Shown here piece by piece: positions 35,440 through 47,420 of a stretch of DNA of 64,000 nt. The notes under the pieces were generated by a model. That model did not search any database, was not told the DNA's origin, and was given only the letters and a program-made list of their open reading frames with translations. The translations under genes and the position numbers were made by a program. Numbering within the stretch: position 1 is the stretch's first letter; every line of letters begins with the position of its first letter. This DNA is from Sipunculus nudus (Eukaryota; Annelida; Sipuncula; Golfingiida; Sipunculidae). Where the stretch lies: assembly GCA_026874595.1 (NCBI GenBank), contig CM049316.1, forward strand, positions 59,095,676 through 59,159,675, read 5' to 3'.

Positions 35440-36052
35440 GTGATGATTACGTCCCCTCATCCCGAAATTACCAAAGAATTCATTGGTGAGGATTGAAGCA
35501 GGAGATCGCTCCTGGTCTTGAGAGGACTTATGATTTCACTGCTCAAGTGCCTCATAATCAATCATTAAAAATTTTGTTTAAAGAAAAATTTTTGAATGAC
35601 CTTGACCTATCTTAGTGACCTTGAGAAAAAGGTCATTATGTTCAAATCAGTAACATATGTATAATGCCTGCAGAAGAATTTGTTGTATGTTCTGAAATAA
35701 GCAGTTTCATTCAAGGAAATATCACTGGCAGACCATACAGTTTAAAGTTTGCAACAAGAAGATCACATCCTCTCATCCACAAATTATAGAAGGCTTCATT
35801 GGTAAGGATCAAAGCAGGACATCAATACTGGTCATAGAGAACTTATGATGCCATTACTCAAGTGCCTCATAATCAATCATTAAAAATTTTGTTTAATGAA
35901 AAATTTTTGAATGACCTTGACCTATATTAGTGACCTTGATAAAAAAGTTATGTTCAAATCAGTAACATATGTATAATGCTTGCAGAAGAATTTATTGTAT
36001 GTTCTGAAATAAGCAATTTTATTCAAGGAAAAATCACTGGCAGACCAGACAG
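35440..36052. repeat. Tandem pair of about 310 bp monomers
   Basis: Two copies beginning near 35443 and 35753 share CAAGTGCCTCATAATCAATC, TGAATGACCTTGACCTAT, AGTAACATATGTATAATGC and TGTATGTTCTGAAATAAGCA. Identity looks about 85% or more. Each carries TGACCTTGACCT (35597-35608 and 35912-35923). It resembles the core of the interspersed families, but I could not find its ends. Confidence 0.8.
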
Positions 36053-36059
36053 TTACCAT

Positions 36060-37697
36060 TTTCAGCTGTTGAACAAATTATGAAAGTAACATTTCTTCAA
36101 AATCATCTTTATTTTCAAAGAAGATGAAAAATGTCTCCATTATGCAGTAATGACCTTCATAATTCCTACTTTCATAAATATGATATAATATGGGATATCG
36201 CCAATGTAGTTTCTCATTCAGATGGAGTAGAAAAAGACTCTGGCGCAGCCAGAAGCCTGATTGTGCAGACAAGCATGATTCAGCCGGACAAACATGAGCA
36301 CGGATGTTAGCCTATATACACTATGAATTCTATTAAATTAATAGGGTATTGAATAAATACAAGATCACAATTATTTCTTTGCAGCATGTAAAGCAAGTTC
36401 TAAAATTTTTAAAATTTATCCATGAATGAAAGAACCTGTGTAACTTTCCCTTATATTATCCTGCTAAGCAGTTGATTCAAGTTCTAAGTTCTAATGCAAA
36501 CTGTGCCGAATGCAGCAATTTTCATGTATTTATGTTTCTGAAATATTTTTTACAAAGCATAATTTAGATATAATAAATTATAAATATCATGATGATGGGC
36601 AATTAAAAACACTATGTTCATAGCACATATAATTGTGTTGAATGATTTGGCTGGTCAGGCTGGACACTAGGGGGCACTAGTTGTTTGTTGGCAGTTTTTC
36701 AGGCAGAGAGTCATTTACTGCCTCCACACACAAGAGTCTATGTATAAGTGATATCCCACGTAAATGACTATTATGGTTCTGTATGAGTCCACCACTGTTG
36801 TTGTATGCTGTACAAAAAAATGACCTCTGAATGTTTTGCGCCTTATTCTCAATAATAAATATTACACACTAGGACTTTTCATGAGAACATTTTTTCAGAT
36901 GTAGAAGTTTCAGCCATGAAAGTTCCTATTAGTATGAGTTATCCATTATTAATTCTGTATGTTTTTCTGTTATACTCTTTCCTGCTTTGTACTAAAGTAT
37001 TTTATTCCTGCCTTCTATAACTGATTTAGAATACAATTTACACATTAATGACCATGACAGTTAACATATCTGTCAACATACTACACAAGAATTGAACAAA
37101 AGACCCAAGGGTATGCTCGTCAATTTGTGCCATATTTGCCTGTGTGGGTAATAATGAAATAAATAAGTAAATTTGAAAATAACATTTCAGCTATAGTCCA
37201 ACACAGGTGGCACCTTCTTTTGTTTACATTTGTTAACCAATAACATGTACAGTAACTGCAGCAATTCTGTGCTATTTGGTAACAAACATTATGTATGCAA
37301 ACAAGAAAGTCATAAAAGATTATGAGCAGAAACATTTAAAGTTCTGTGAAGACATAAATTTGCATTTAATTTAACTCTGACAAAGACTCATTTAAATCCC
37401 CATGCTGTGTTGAAGGCTGAAGGGTTAACACTTTCTGACTTATCTTGGAAACATGGAAAGAATAATTTTGGTTTACTGAAAACAGGCATCATGTGTAGCA
37501 CCACCAAAACCTTTGCATATGATCAATATGTTTGCAATTTTTTTAAATGATGGCTACAGTGGCTTCTCAGATATTTGATAACAGAGAATGGACATTGAAC
37601 AGCAGACATTGCACCATCTCATTAGCACAAAGTAATCTATATGGGAAAAATTCCCTGGATCACATATGTATCAGTGGTAACATCCCTAGAGAAACAT
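36060..37697. other. Non-coding DNA, no gene recognised
   Basis: AT-rich and mostly unique. At about 37495-37580 a decayed family B monomer fragment is visible (GTAGCACCACCAAAACC, ATGATCAATATG, CAGATATTTGA). Confidence 0.5.
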
Positions 37698-38127
37698 AAC
37701 AAGTGAACCATGGGTCATGACACTCTGCCGACTGACATGTTGACAAAATGTCCTTGCACAGTCAACTAATTAAGAAAATATAGGTGGCATCATTGTTCAT
37801 GCATATTAGCCTAAGTTCATCAAGACCCATAAGAACACAAAATTTGATGACAATCCATTCAGCCATTCCTGGAGAATCTGGCAAACCTATCAAATTTTTA
37901 ATGATTTTGGTGGGGTACTTCTGAGCCCCATAGATCAGAGGATATGGATAACAGAGACCTAATTTCCAGGGAGATTTTTCATGGACCTCCCTGCATGTCA
38001 TGTTAGAAGTTTCCAGGTCCAGGGGTTACGATTTGTGCCTTGTAATGGACGGACAGAAGGCCCACAGACGGACTACACATAAAGAGTGACCGCTATAGCA
38101 CAGATTATTTTCAGTCAGCTGAGCTAA
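37698..38127 (+). mobile_element. Family B element, copy 3, short
   Basis: 5' AACAAG, hairpin TGAACC-AT-GGGTCA, then ACTCTGCCGACTG. 3' TTTTCAGTCAGCTGAGC and CTAAAAA. One monomer only, sharing AATTAAG, TAGGTGGCATCATTG and AGTTCATCAAGACCCATA with copy 1 (12520-12580) and the GAGCCCCATAGAT block. A GGACGGACAGAAGG tract lies before the end. At 430 bp this is the simplest version of the family. Confidence 0.78.
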
Positions 38128-40774
38128 AAAACTTGAAACATATCCTGAGATGTTAAATATTTATATTCACTAGCTTCGGGTAGCGATAAGTTCCAGTCTC
38201 TTATAATTCTGTACTACATGTGTTGTGTATTAATTTACATTAAGATTTCATTAAGGATACATATACATACTTCAGTCCCTCTGCTATTGCTTATAAATCA
38301 AAGATTGTATGCAGTTGATCATGCACTTATCTACTATCGTTATGAGGTCACAGGGTCAAATTAATATTCATGAGGTTTAGAAGTCTTGAATAAGTGGACT
38401 GCTGCAAGAATTTTTTTCTTTCATTTTCCCTCTTTTTATTCATTGTCTCTTGTATCCTCACTTTCTTTCTCTCATTTCCTTGGAGCAAACACAAACTCTT
38501 TGGAGGGAAGTTGTTACTATCAGAAGTTAGTTCCATAGCAAGTTTCAACAATTTAACCTCTGCCAGGAGCTGAGACGTATCATACTTTACCCTTGGTTTG
38601 TTTGTCAGTATATTTATGCTAATAGTTCTGAACAGATTTTGTAAAATTTTGTGGAGTGTTAGGAAAACAACAGAGGAAAAATCCATTAAATTTTGGAGGT
38701 AACCTAGATCACAATAGAGATTTTATAATTCCAAGGGTTCTGTTCCCTTTTTACAGCTTTTTGATTATAATAAAGCTTTTGATCAGTTTTAGCAGGTGGC
38801 TTGAGGATTATCCAGGCAGGAGTTTGATGTCTCTGACAACATATTGTTATATCTAGGACCTTCTGACCTTATATGTGATGATGCTTACACAACTGAAGAC
38901 AAAAGTACACTTTATATAACATATTTTATTTGCTTATGTATTGTAACAATCAGTCTAACTTGTAAATTAAAAATTTGATGCAGTTCTTTATGCAGTCCAG
39001 CTTATCTATGATTACCTTAAGTCATGCTGCTTTCATCATATGAAAAGAACTGCACTAGATATCAAATTGTATCTGATCTTCTGTTTTCTTGATCTTCTGT
39101 CAGGAACTGCCAGGATCCAGTAAGAAGTCTTGGATCTGTTCTTTCATCTCTCTCCTACAATAAAACAAGCAGAATTTTAGAAAAGCCAAACTTGATAAAA
39201 AAGTAAAATGTGTACCACAAGGAAATTGATAAAACAATCTATGATCAATATCTGCACAAAAAAGTTATATCTATCTGTCCAATCGATCCTAATAAATTTG
39301 ATTTTTCATGGATTTTGCAAACACATTCAATTATTATGTCAAGGGCATTGTTTCAGTCAAGTTCACGATTCCATTTTGAATAGTGCAGTCAATTTCAGGA
39401 CCACCTATGCAACTAATCCTGAAACATTTTATTTTCTGTATGCATTTTACTCAAAACTGAAAACTATCTGGTCAAGGTCCCTCTCATAGTCAAGTTCCAT
39501 CTTGAATGCAATCTGCCATTGATTCTTATCTATGTATGTGCAAAAGTTTTAGGTGTCAGCCAATTAGAGTTTGAGTAATCTTGTATATAAACTTTTATAC
39601 AGGAGTGGATACATCATCACAACTATGTTCAACCTTAAACTTCAGGACGTTCTGCCATGCTCTTACAATTACCTGAAATATCCATTACTGGAAAATGGTG
39701 ATAGAAATGTGTGTCTTGAAACCCACCAAATTTTCTTTCTGTCAAGCATTCCAAATCTTATTACTCAATCAAGTACAATACTCTTTCACCTGATATCAGC
39801 ACTGATGATAGTTACTTCATAGGAGACAGATATACAAACAGACAACACATTATCAATATATTATTGTTACCTTGATTCAGATCAATTCAAAATCTTCCCT
39901 TCATCATTTTCTTACTCTCTATAATTTCTCTTTGAAGTAAATCAGTAATTTTTTAGTAATCCTTTAGGCACATACAGAAAGATAAACATGGGTGTGAACA
40001 TAATCTCTTTCAAAACCTGATAGGAAGACATAACAAGGGCAAGAAGTATCATGATAAAGAAGAACAACTGATGCACGCAGATGTACCAGACATCAAAGAT
40101 TGGTTTGGTAGTCTCAAAAAGCTGCTATCAAAGAAGTCTGGTAGCTGAACACATTTAGGGAAGTTTTAAGTGTTAACATTTGCTCAAGCCAGTGGACAAA
40201 AGCAGCAATAAAGCATGGCTACTACACAGGAGAAATTACATACAGAACCCATCAATGTTCCAGTTACCATAAACATGCCACTCCAAGAGTTTTTGAAATG
40301 AGAACAAGACATCATAACACCCAATCATAGGAGAGGAGAAGTCTAATCACAGAACGAAGACTTCAGCTGCGTTGTTCATCCCGTGATACCATGACAAGCC
40401 TTGAGGCTGTTTCTAAATCTTCCCACATACGATCAAACACCAGTGGTGCATCAAGACTAAGCTCTCAACACTAGCCAGGCCAATCTGAACCACTTGCCTC
40501 TGTCGGCACTGGAGAGCTCCCAAGAACCTCCTTTTGGCATTTAAAAGGATATCAGATGGCTTTGTAGTTTTCTTGGACCACAGAATTAAAGACTCTCCAA
40601 GTTCCAAGGTAGACATCACAAGTGTAACATTTTCCAGACACCTGAGAAAATGGATATCTTCCACAAGAGAAAATTCAAATGATTTCTCTGCTCTTCCACA
40701 GTGGAAATACTCCTTCAGTAAAGGTTACACTTATTTTCCTTCTTTCATTAATTCCCTCTTTTGGATATGTTGGT
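38128..40774. other. Non-coding DNA, no gene recognised
   Basis: Small open frames only. At 39208-39255 a B-type core piece (GTACCACAAGG, then ATGATCAATATCTGCAC) suggests an old monomer. The stretch at 40040-40740 is somewhat less AT-rich, with an 83-codon minus-strand frame of no known family. Confidence 0.45.
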
Positions 40775-40875
40775 AAAATCTTCTATCAGTAGGAATTGGT
40801 TGGAAAATCATGTTCAATGATTGAAAGAAATAAAACGACTGATGACTGATTATTAATTAATTATTTTATGTGTAT
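40775..40875 (+). repeat. Short interspersed repeat, copy 2
   Basis: GAATTGGTTGGAAAATCATG, then TGATGACTGATTATTAATTA and ATTATTTTATG, matches 9770-9870 in order and spacing. Confidence 0.5.
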
Positions 40876-42640
40876 AACCTATATCATCTACACTAATATG
40901 AAATCTGCTGAACAGAATAATACCTAAACTAGTGACTGAGTGGATTCAGTTTGACTTGTAAATCATGCTGACAGATCAAGACCAAATATCAGATTGTTCA
41001 CATTTGTTCACTTCACATATTTCAGTTTTTATGTTGTTCGCTTCTTAGTATCCAATATTTCTTATATGTTTCACAGGGTGAAATTTCTTTCGTAATAATA
41101 TTACTTCTTTGCATGAGCATACACATTCATTTGTGATCCATTATGCAAAGATGCAACCAAATTAATCAATTATAAAAGAAAACGACCAATCATAGAGATA
41201 TAATAAATTAATTGGCACATTCATGTCTTCTTTCAGAGATGGTTGAAATGATTTCTTGACTAATACAATGAAGAATTTCTCTTCTCCTTAGCTGTTTAAG
41301 CATATTTCCTCATGTGCAAATACTTGTGCAAAAGTGTCTCTGCAGAAAAAATTTTTCAGTGGTATAACATATATCTGGCATCTAGCTTTAAAACTTTATT
41401 CAACTGATAATATGTAAAAATATTTTCTCTCAAAAACTCAGGTGGCTAACTACCTTTTACTTTTCTTCTTCCTTTATTAAATATTTATTTTATTTTTATT
41501 CATAGTAAACACTTTTTCCTTTCATAAAATTCTTTCATGTTTATAGTGCATCATGTTTCCAAGAAACATGCAGTTTCTTTGTCTGATTTCTGGCAGAAAC
41601 TGGTTGTTCAGTAAATTTATCATTTATTAAGATGATAATGCATGGATGGGAAGACAAAGGTTAACACCTTCTTGATTTCGGTGACTAGAGGTTTACCCAT
41701 AATTTCAACATATGACCTGTGACATCCAGTCTCAGTGGATATGCAAAATGACAGCCCATAGGAGCAGTTTGGAGAAAATGGAAGACATAAACCTCTCAGG
41801 GTTCTATCATACAGAATCCATAAACAGGAGAGAAATTATTTGCTAATATATAGATATAATCACTAAATTTGTCTGATTTGTCTCTGACATAAATAAAGGT
41901 AAGCTTGAGTGCATTTGGTAAAAAATATAGTGAAAAAACATGTGGACAGAGGTGTTGCAACAAACTATAGTTGATGCATATATATATTAGTGATACTTCA
42001 CATCATATCTGGACACACACAGAAACACTGGTACAAATGTTCTTTAAAATTTCCTTTTACTGACAAGGTGGCGGAGTTCTTCATCATATTAGGTTTCCAG
42101 CTTGTGAGGTTACACAAGATGTGTGTGGCAATAAAATGTGAGAATAAATCGGGGAAGACCAAGCCATGAATATCATTAGAGAGCAATTGGAGACAGTATT
42201 TTCTTCCCTTACAGACACCCATCTTTTCAGAGGGCTGGAACAGAAGGGAAATAACAGCAGTAAACCATTGGGATCCATTAGTCCAGTCAAGCGGAACAAA
42301 ACCTCGTCTTGTGCAGACTCCACTGGTAAATAGAACGTAAAACACTCCCAAGAAGAAAGTATTCAATCACATTGTGAAATCTACCCCAAGACGAGCTCTT
42401 GTGTCTGAATTAAGATGACAGGGAAATATAAATCATGGTAGAACCTGGGTCTCTCTTACCCAAAAAAACAGACGCAACATATATGCAATAAAGTCAGCCC
42501 CTGTTCTGCAATAATATAGTAGTGATGTCCTAAGATGTAATTAATGTATGGATAAAAGTATAAAAAACAGTTTGCAGTTCTCTGTTACCCACACAAAGAC
42601 ATCGAGGTTAAATAAAGGGATTATCCTAGCCCTTTTAGGA
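40876..42640. other. Non-coding DNA, no gene recognised
   Basis: A minus-strand frame at 41998-42366 has a hydrophobic start (TFFLGVFYVLFTSG), but the first codon is TTG with a stop just upstream, so it is not an intact start. A pyrimidine tract ending TTCCAG inside it is followed 22 bp later by GTAAGG. This is too little to call an exon. Confidence 0.4.
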
Positions 42641-43054
42641 TCTTCTTTTTTGGCTGTTATATAAATCCGACAAACAATGAGTGAGTTCGGTGGATTTGAC
42701 CAAGCAGATTGAGGTCAGATTACTAGTTTTAAAACTTATGAAAGAATTTGGTTGAAACAACTTGTATATCACATGTGATGAAAAATTATGCAATACTTAA
42801 CAAGTTATAGGGTACGTTCATAATTTTTTTATTTGGCTTGACTTTGAAGATGAAGGGCTAGGGTCACAGGTTTTCAAACTTGTCTGAGATTTTCATATAA
42901 ACAAATGTCAAATTGTAATCTGAAAAATTCTGCGTGGTTCAAAAGTTATCATGTTCACAAAAAATGATACAAAGGATGATGCTGACAATTACAGATGCCG
43001 ACTACGACAGACTAAACATTATGTATGTCTCACCCACGGGGCAGGAGACATAAT
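42640..43054 (+). mobile_element. Family F element, 3' part
   Basis: 3' stem-loop TATGTCTC (43024-43031) / GAGACATA (43045-43052) with a 13 bp loop, then ATG. Upstream, ACTACGACAGACTAAAC is a weak version of the GACGGACA tract. The body has AGGGTCACAGGTTTTCAAAC and GAGATTTTCATATAAACAAA, reminiscent of family A monomers. The 5' boundary is not found. Confidence 0.5.
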
Positions 43055-43329
43055 GATTATACAATTCAGGAGAAATTACTCAACTGAGTGACTATATCGT
43101 TCCTGTTTTATGAACGATTGTGATCAAACTGACTTGACCGTTAATCCACTAATGTGGTGATAAACTGATACAGTTGAAGCTGGACAAAAAACATTAGTGC
43201 ACAACTCCACCAACAGCAAAATCAAATCAGCATTTATATACATGCTTCTTACTCCAAGACCTGTCTCAGTAGTTCTAAATTCCTCCAGCAGATGTAAAGT
43301 GGAAGTGGTACCTTAATTGTAATCAGATA

Positions 43330-43785
43330 GATGTTTGAACAAATAAGAGTTTTTGTGGGATCCAGATCTAGATGTACCTCTGCTTTTAGTTTGGCCACTA
43401 TAACTAATCAGAGCTTTGAGGGATTTTCACGCAACTCAGTATAACTACTCATCAGTATATTATCTCACCTAAGTTCAATTCTAAGCAAAGTCCACTCATA
43501 CCTAATGAGTTCACCAGGCTCTTTGTAGTATTGCCATGATAACTTACTCAAAAGATATATTAACAAAAATATTACCTCACCTGAGTTAAATTCCTTGCAA
43601 AATCCATGCATGTTAAATGAGGTCAGATGTCACCATGCTTTGGTAGTGAAATGATTACTTACCCAAAAATCAGACTGATTATCATGAAAATTATTATAAA
43701 TATTTACCAATAGAATTTATCCCCTGAATTAAATTCTCAACTATAAATCCATGCATCTTTAATGAGGTCAGAGGTCACAATTAGG
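43330..43785. repeat. Degenerate tandem repeat, unit about 130-140 bp
   Basis: Three blocks share CTCACCTAAGTTCAATTC / CTCACCTGAGTTAAATTCC / CCCCTGAATTAAATTCT, a following CATGCATGTTAAATGAGGTC-like stretch and ACTTACTCAAAA / ACTTACCCAAAA. About 2.5-3 copies. Confidence 0.6.
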
Positions 43786-44480
43786 ATATACAATGGCGCA
43801 TTATGTACTCTCTTGGTGTTCTTGTCTGTGTTTGCAATCAAGAAACTTGGTGAACATGATCTTTGTGCCAAAGTGAGTTTTCCGCTTTCTGGAGTAACCC
43901 TGGGCACTCCTGTCCACAAGTCTGCTCCTGCAGCTAAAGCCAAAGACACATATTTACCCAGCTCTGTGAGAGTCTGACAGTTTCATCAGGTCTCAGCCTC
44001 TGTAACAGCCACATACAAATGTCATCATCTTACAGCACCGCAGCCAGATGACCCGTCACCCGGCCACCAAACCATGACTATCTCAAATGCAAATAAACTC
44101 TCAAACAAAGTCTTATAACCTTGTCACAGTTCCTATGAGAAGGGCAAGTGTTCTTTTTCATTATCTCACTTTTCTGAGATATATTTATACACACTTGTCC
44201 ATTCAGACGTTGGTTATGACTTTTATACTTCATCTTGATATCATAAGATTTTGTTCTCACACCTCGATTCAAGGAACTGTAATCATGATTTTTTTTCCCT
44301 TGATGTTGTTACATTATATTCAGTTAAATAATTTACATACTAAAAAAATATCATGCCATGAGTCGAAGTTTTCTAGAAAAAAAAAGTTTTAATCTTTAAC
44401 ACACTTATAGCCAATAGTAGCATTATACAACAGATGACGTGTAAAGGAAAAAGGTGTATAAGTATCAAAAGATACAAAAA
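43786..44480. other. Unique, moderately GC-rich to AT-rich DNA, no gene recognised
   Basis: A 71-codon plus-strand frame (43762-43977) starts with an ATG inside the preceding repeat and has a hydrophobic stretch (ALCTLLVFLSVFAI). It lacks a homologue I know and probably is not a gene. 43850-44060 is less AT-rich than the surroundings. Confidence 0.35.
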
Positions 44481-44499
44481 TATCAAGTGTTTGTGGGTT

Positions 44500-45365
44500 T
44501 TTTATTTTGTGTGAACAAGCCCAGGACTATGGCTGTGTCACTGTGATGTAATTCTGAAAACAAGAACCATTGACTATGGCTGTTCTTGTCATCGTTGAGT
44601 AATTATGTGAACAAGCCCTAGGGACAATGGCTGACATTGGTCACTGTGTTGTAATTGTGTGAATAAGACCCAGGGGCTATGGCTGTGACACAGTCTGTCA
44701 GTGTTGTAATTATAGGAGTAACACCCAGGGACTAAGGCTTTGTCACTGTGATGTAATTATGGGAATAAGACAAAAGGACTATGGCCATGTCAATGTGTTG
44801 TTATTGTGTGAATAAGACCAAGGGACTATGGCTGTGTCACTGTGTTGTAATTATAGGAACAAGACCGAGGGACTATGGCTTTGTCACTGTGATGTAATTA
44901 TGGGAACAAGACCGAGGGACTATGGCTATGTCAATGTGTTGTCATTGTGTGAATAAGACCCAGGGACTATGGCTGTGTCACTGTGTTGTAATTATTGGAA
45001 TAACACCCAGGGACTATGGCTGCATCACTGTGTTCTAACTGTGTGAATAAGACCCAGGGGCTATGGCTGAGTCACTGTGTTGTAATTATGAGAATAAACC
45101 CCAGGAACTATGGCTGTGTCACTGTGTTGTAATTGTGTGAATAAGACCCAGGGGCTATGGCTTTGTCACTGTGATGTAATTATGGAAATAAACCCCAGGG
45201 ACTATGGCTGTGTCACTGTTTTTTAATTATAGGAGTAAGACCAAGGAACTATGGCTATGTCAATGTGTTGTAATTGTGTGAATAAGACCCATGGACTATG
45301 GCTGTGTCAAGTTGTTGTAATTATGTGAATGAGACCCAGGGACTATGGCTAAATGTCACTTCATC
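44500..45365. repeat. Minisatellite, about 47 bp unit, about 18 copies (left block)
   Basis: Unit GTGTGAATAAGACCCAGGGA, CTATGGCTGTGTCACTGTGT, TGTAATT, with variants (GTCAATGTG, ATAGGAATAA, GATGTAATTATG). Clearly the same unit as the right block. Confidence 0.95.
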
Positions 45366-45625
45366 AGTACCCTGAATGTTTTGTTAAACCAAAAAAAAAA
45401 AAAAAATATGAGCATTTTAGTTTGTTGTATGTGAATACAAGGTAATCAAAGATTTTTGGATGAATTCCATCATATAAGGCAGGAGTTTGGGTGGGTTTGA
45501 GTTATATTTTCGTAAGTATTCTGTTAGGGACCTTAGCGGAAGTAGTATGGGTGCATTAATGACTAAACATTCTGAGCAAAAAAAGGGGTGCGTATTTGAA
45601 TGAGGCGGCCTACTCTGTTGAGAAC
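45366..45625. other. Non-repeat block splitting the 47 bp minisatellite
   Basis: About 260 bp of unrelated sequence beginning with an A16 run (about 45391-45406). The A-run next to an abrupt boundary would suit a small insertion, but no terminal repeats or duplications are visible. Confidence 0.5.
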
Positions 45626-46260
45626 TTTATGGTATGTCAATGTGTTGTAACTGTGTGAATAAGACACAGCTTTTATGGTTGTGTCACAGTGTTGTAATTA
45701 TGTGAACAATCCCCAGGGGCTATGGGTGTGTTACTATGGGGTAATTGTGTGAACATGACCCAGGGACTATGGCTGTGTCACTGTGTTGCAATTATGTGAA
45801 CAATCCCTAGGGGTTATGGGTGTGTCACTGTGCGGTAATTGTGTGATCAAAACCCAGTGACTATGGCTGTGTCACTATAGGGTAATTATGTACACAATCC
45901 CTAGGGGCTATGGGTGTATCATTTTGGGGTTATTATGTGAACAAGACCCAAGGACTTTAGTAGTGTCACTGTGGGGTGATTGTGTGAACAAACCCATGGG
46001 ACTACGGTTGTGTCACTGTAGGGAGATTGTGTCGAAGGGACTATGGCTGTGTCACTGTGTGGTAATTGTGTGAACAAGAGGAAGGGACTATGGCTGTGTG
46101 ACTGGAGGGTAACTGTGAGAACAAGCCCATGGGACTATGGCTGTGTCACTGTGTGGTAATTGTGTCGATCCAAAAGGACTATGACTGTGGCCATGTGAGG
46201 TAACTGTGTGAACAGATTCAGGAACTATATGGCTGTGTCCCTACTGGGTGAATGTGTGAA
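45626..46260. repeat. Minisatellite, about 47 bp unit, about 13 copies (right block)
   Basis: The same unit, but more diverged and with a shifted consensus (GTGTGAACAAGCCCATGGGA, CACTGTGGGGTAATTGTG). Confidence 0.9.
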
Positions 46261-46889
46261 GTGCACACTTTCTAGGTGACGTTAGGAGCACAATTACAAT
46301 TACCACTGGTAAATGAATGATGAAAGAGGCAGCTGTGTGATGAAGGCTGGAATTCAATTATTAAGCAGCAGGTTTTTCAGGTATCTGTGAATGAGGATGG
46401 CAACATTCCAGATGTCATAACGAAGAAAAACATCAAACCATTGTCTGTTAATTTTTTTCTATGTCCCTTTGCATTAAGTGGATTTTTTACTGAGGACACC
46501 ATTCCAGAGTACGATGCTTAAACCACTGGGTCAGGATATATCCCACACAAAAGCCAAAACTTTCATGTCTGCAACATAAGCCACTATATGTGAACAAATT
46601 ATGTGTTAAGCAGACAAAAAAATCAGGCCATCATCCACCTAATCCATAAATGAACCTTAGAAAGCTAGAATCAGGACACAGAAGTCATTCTTCACTCATG
46701 AACAATGATGGAGACAAAGAAATCAAATAAAAATCCAATAAAAGTGAGCAGAATAAATCCATACCCAGTCACCAATGTTCACATCCAAGTAGAGAAATCT
46801 GAGTCAACTGCAAAGAATTAAACTCTGTTGTGATAATGTTGACTTTTGGGTTTTGTAAATTTTCTTTCTATATTGTTTTTACATCCCAA

Positions 46890-47420
46890 ATAAATGACAA
46901 GACAGGCCATCAACGGAGTACACTACAACAGGAATCATCTGCTCGGGACCTAGCGTAGTTAACCGAGCCTCCACTTAATGCATGTGGGATTTTCCTAATC
47001 CCGTTTAGCCTGGCTATCAGTGACGACTTTCTTTTATCGACTGTGAGAAGACCTCCAGAATGAGGGCATGAATCAGGAGATATAGACACTTCCTTCAATG
47101 ATGCCTGTCGCAACATATTGCGCAATCCCTGTGGGTTTTATATTCTTTTTAGACCAGTTTAGGCTGCCCGCTTTTTTTGGTCTTCAGTTTTTTCTCGTCT
47201 CGGCCCGATTGCCTGCACCACAATTCACTCAGATAGGTTACCCATTGGAGTCCAGAGGGGATTTTCCATAAATGAAGTAAACTTGGTTGGACTATACTTA
47301 CAAGGGATTGCCAGCCACAGACAGAATGCACCTGGTGTTGCTACAGGATTTGCATGTTGCTGAGTACACACAGATACTTGGGTTGGCCCCTTGTGCTATA
47401 AACCTCGTGTCTGTGTTAGC
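46890..47420. other. Unique, CpG-bearing island, possible regulatory element
   Basis: Contrasts with its AT-rich neighbours: GCTCGGGACCTAGCGTAG, TCTCGTCTCGGCCCGATTGC, CATATTGCGCAATCC. A TTGCGCAA palindrome (C/EBP-like) is near 47116. Non-repetitive and with no convincing reading frame. Function inferred only. Confidence 0.27.

Noticed and set aside
41998-42366. Minus-strand frame with a hydrophobic N-terminal stretch, and a TTCCAG/GTAAGG pair 22 bp apart
   Set aside because: The first codon is TTG with a stop directly upstream. A 22 bp exon from weak evidence is not defensible.
43762-43977. 71-codon plus-strand frame with a hydrophobic segment
   Set aside because: The ATG lies in a degenerate tandem repeat. 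No homologue is known to me and composition alone does not support a gene.
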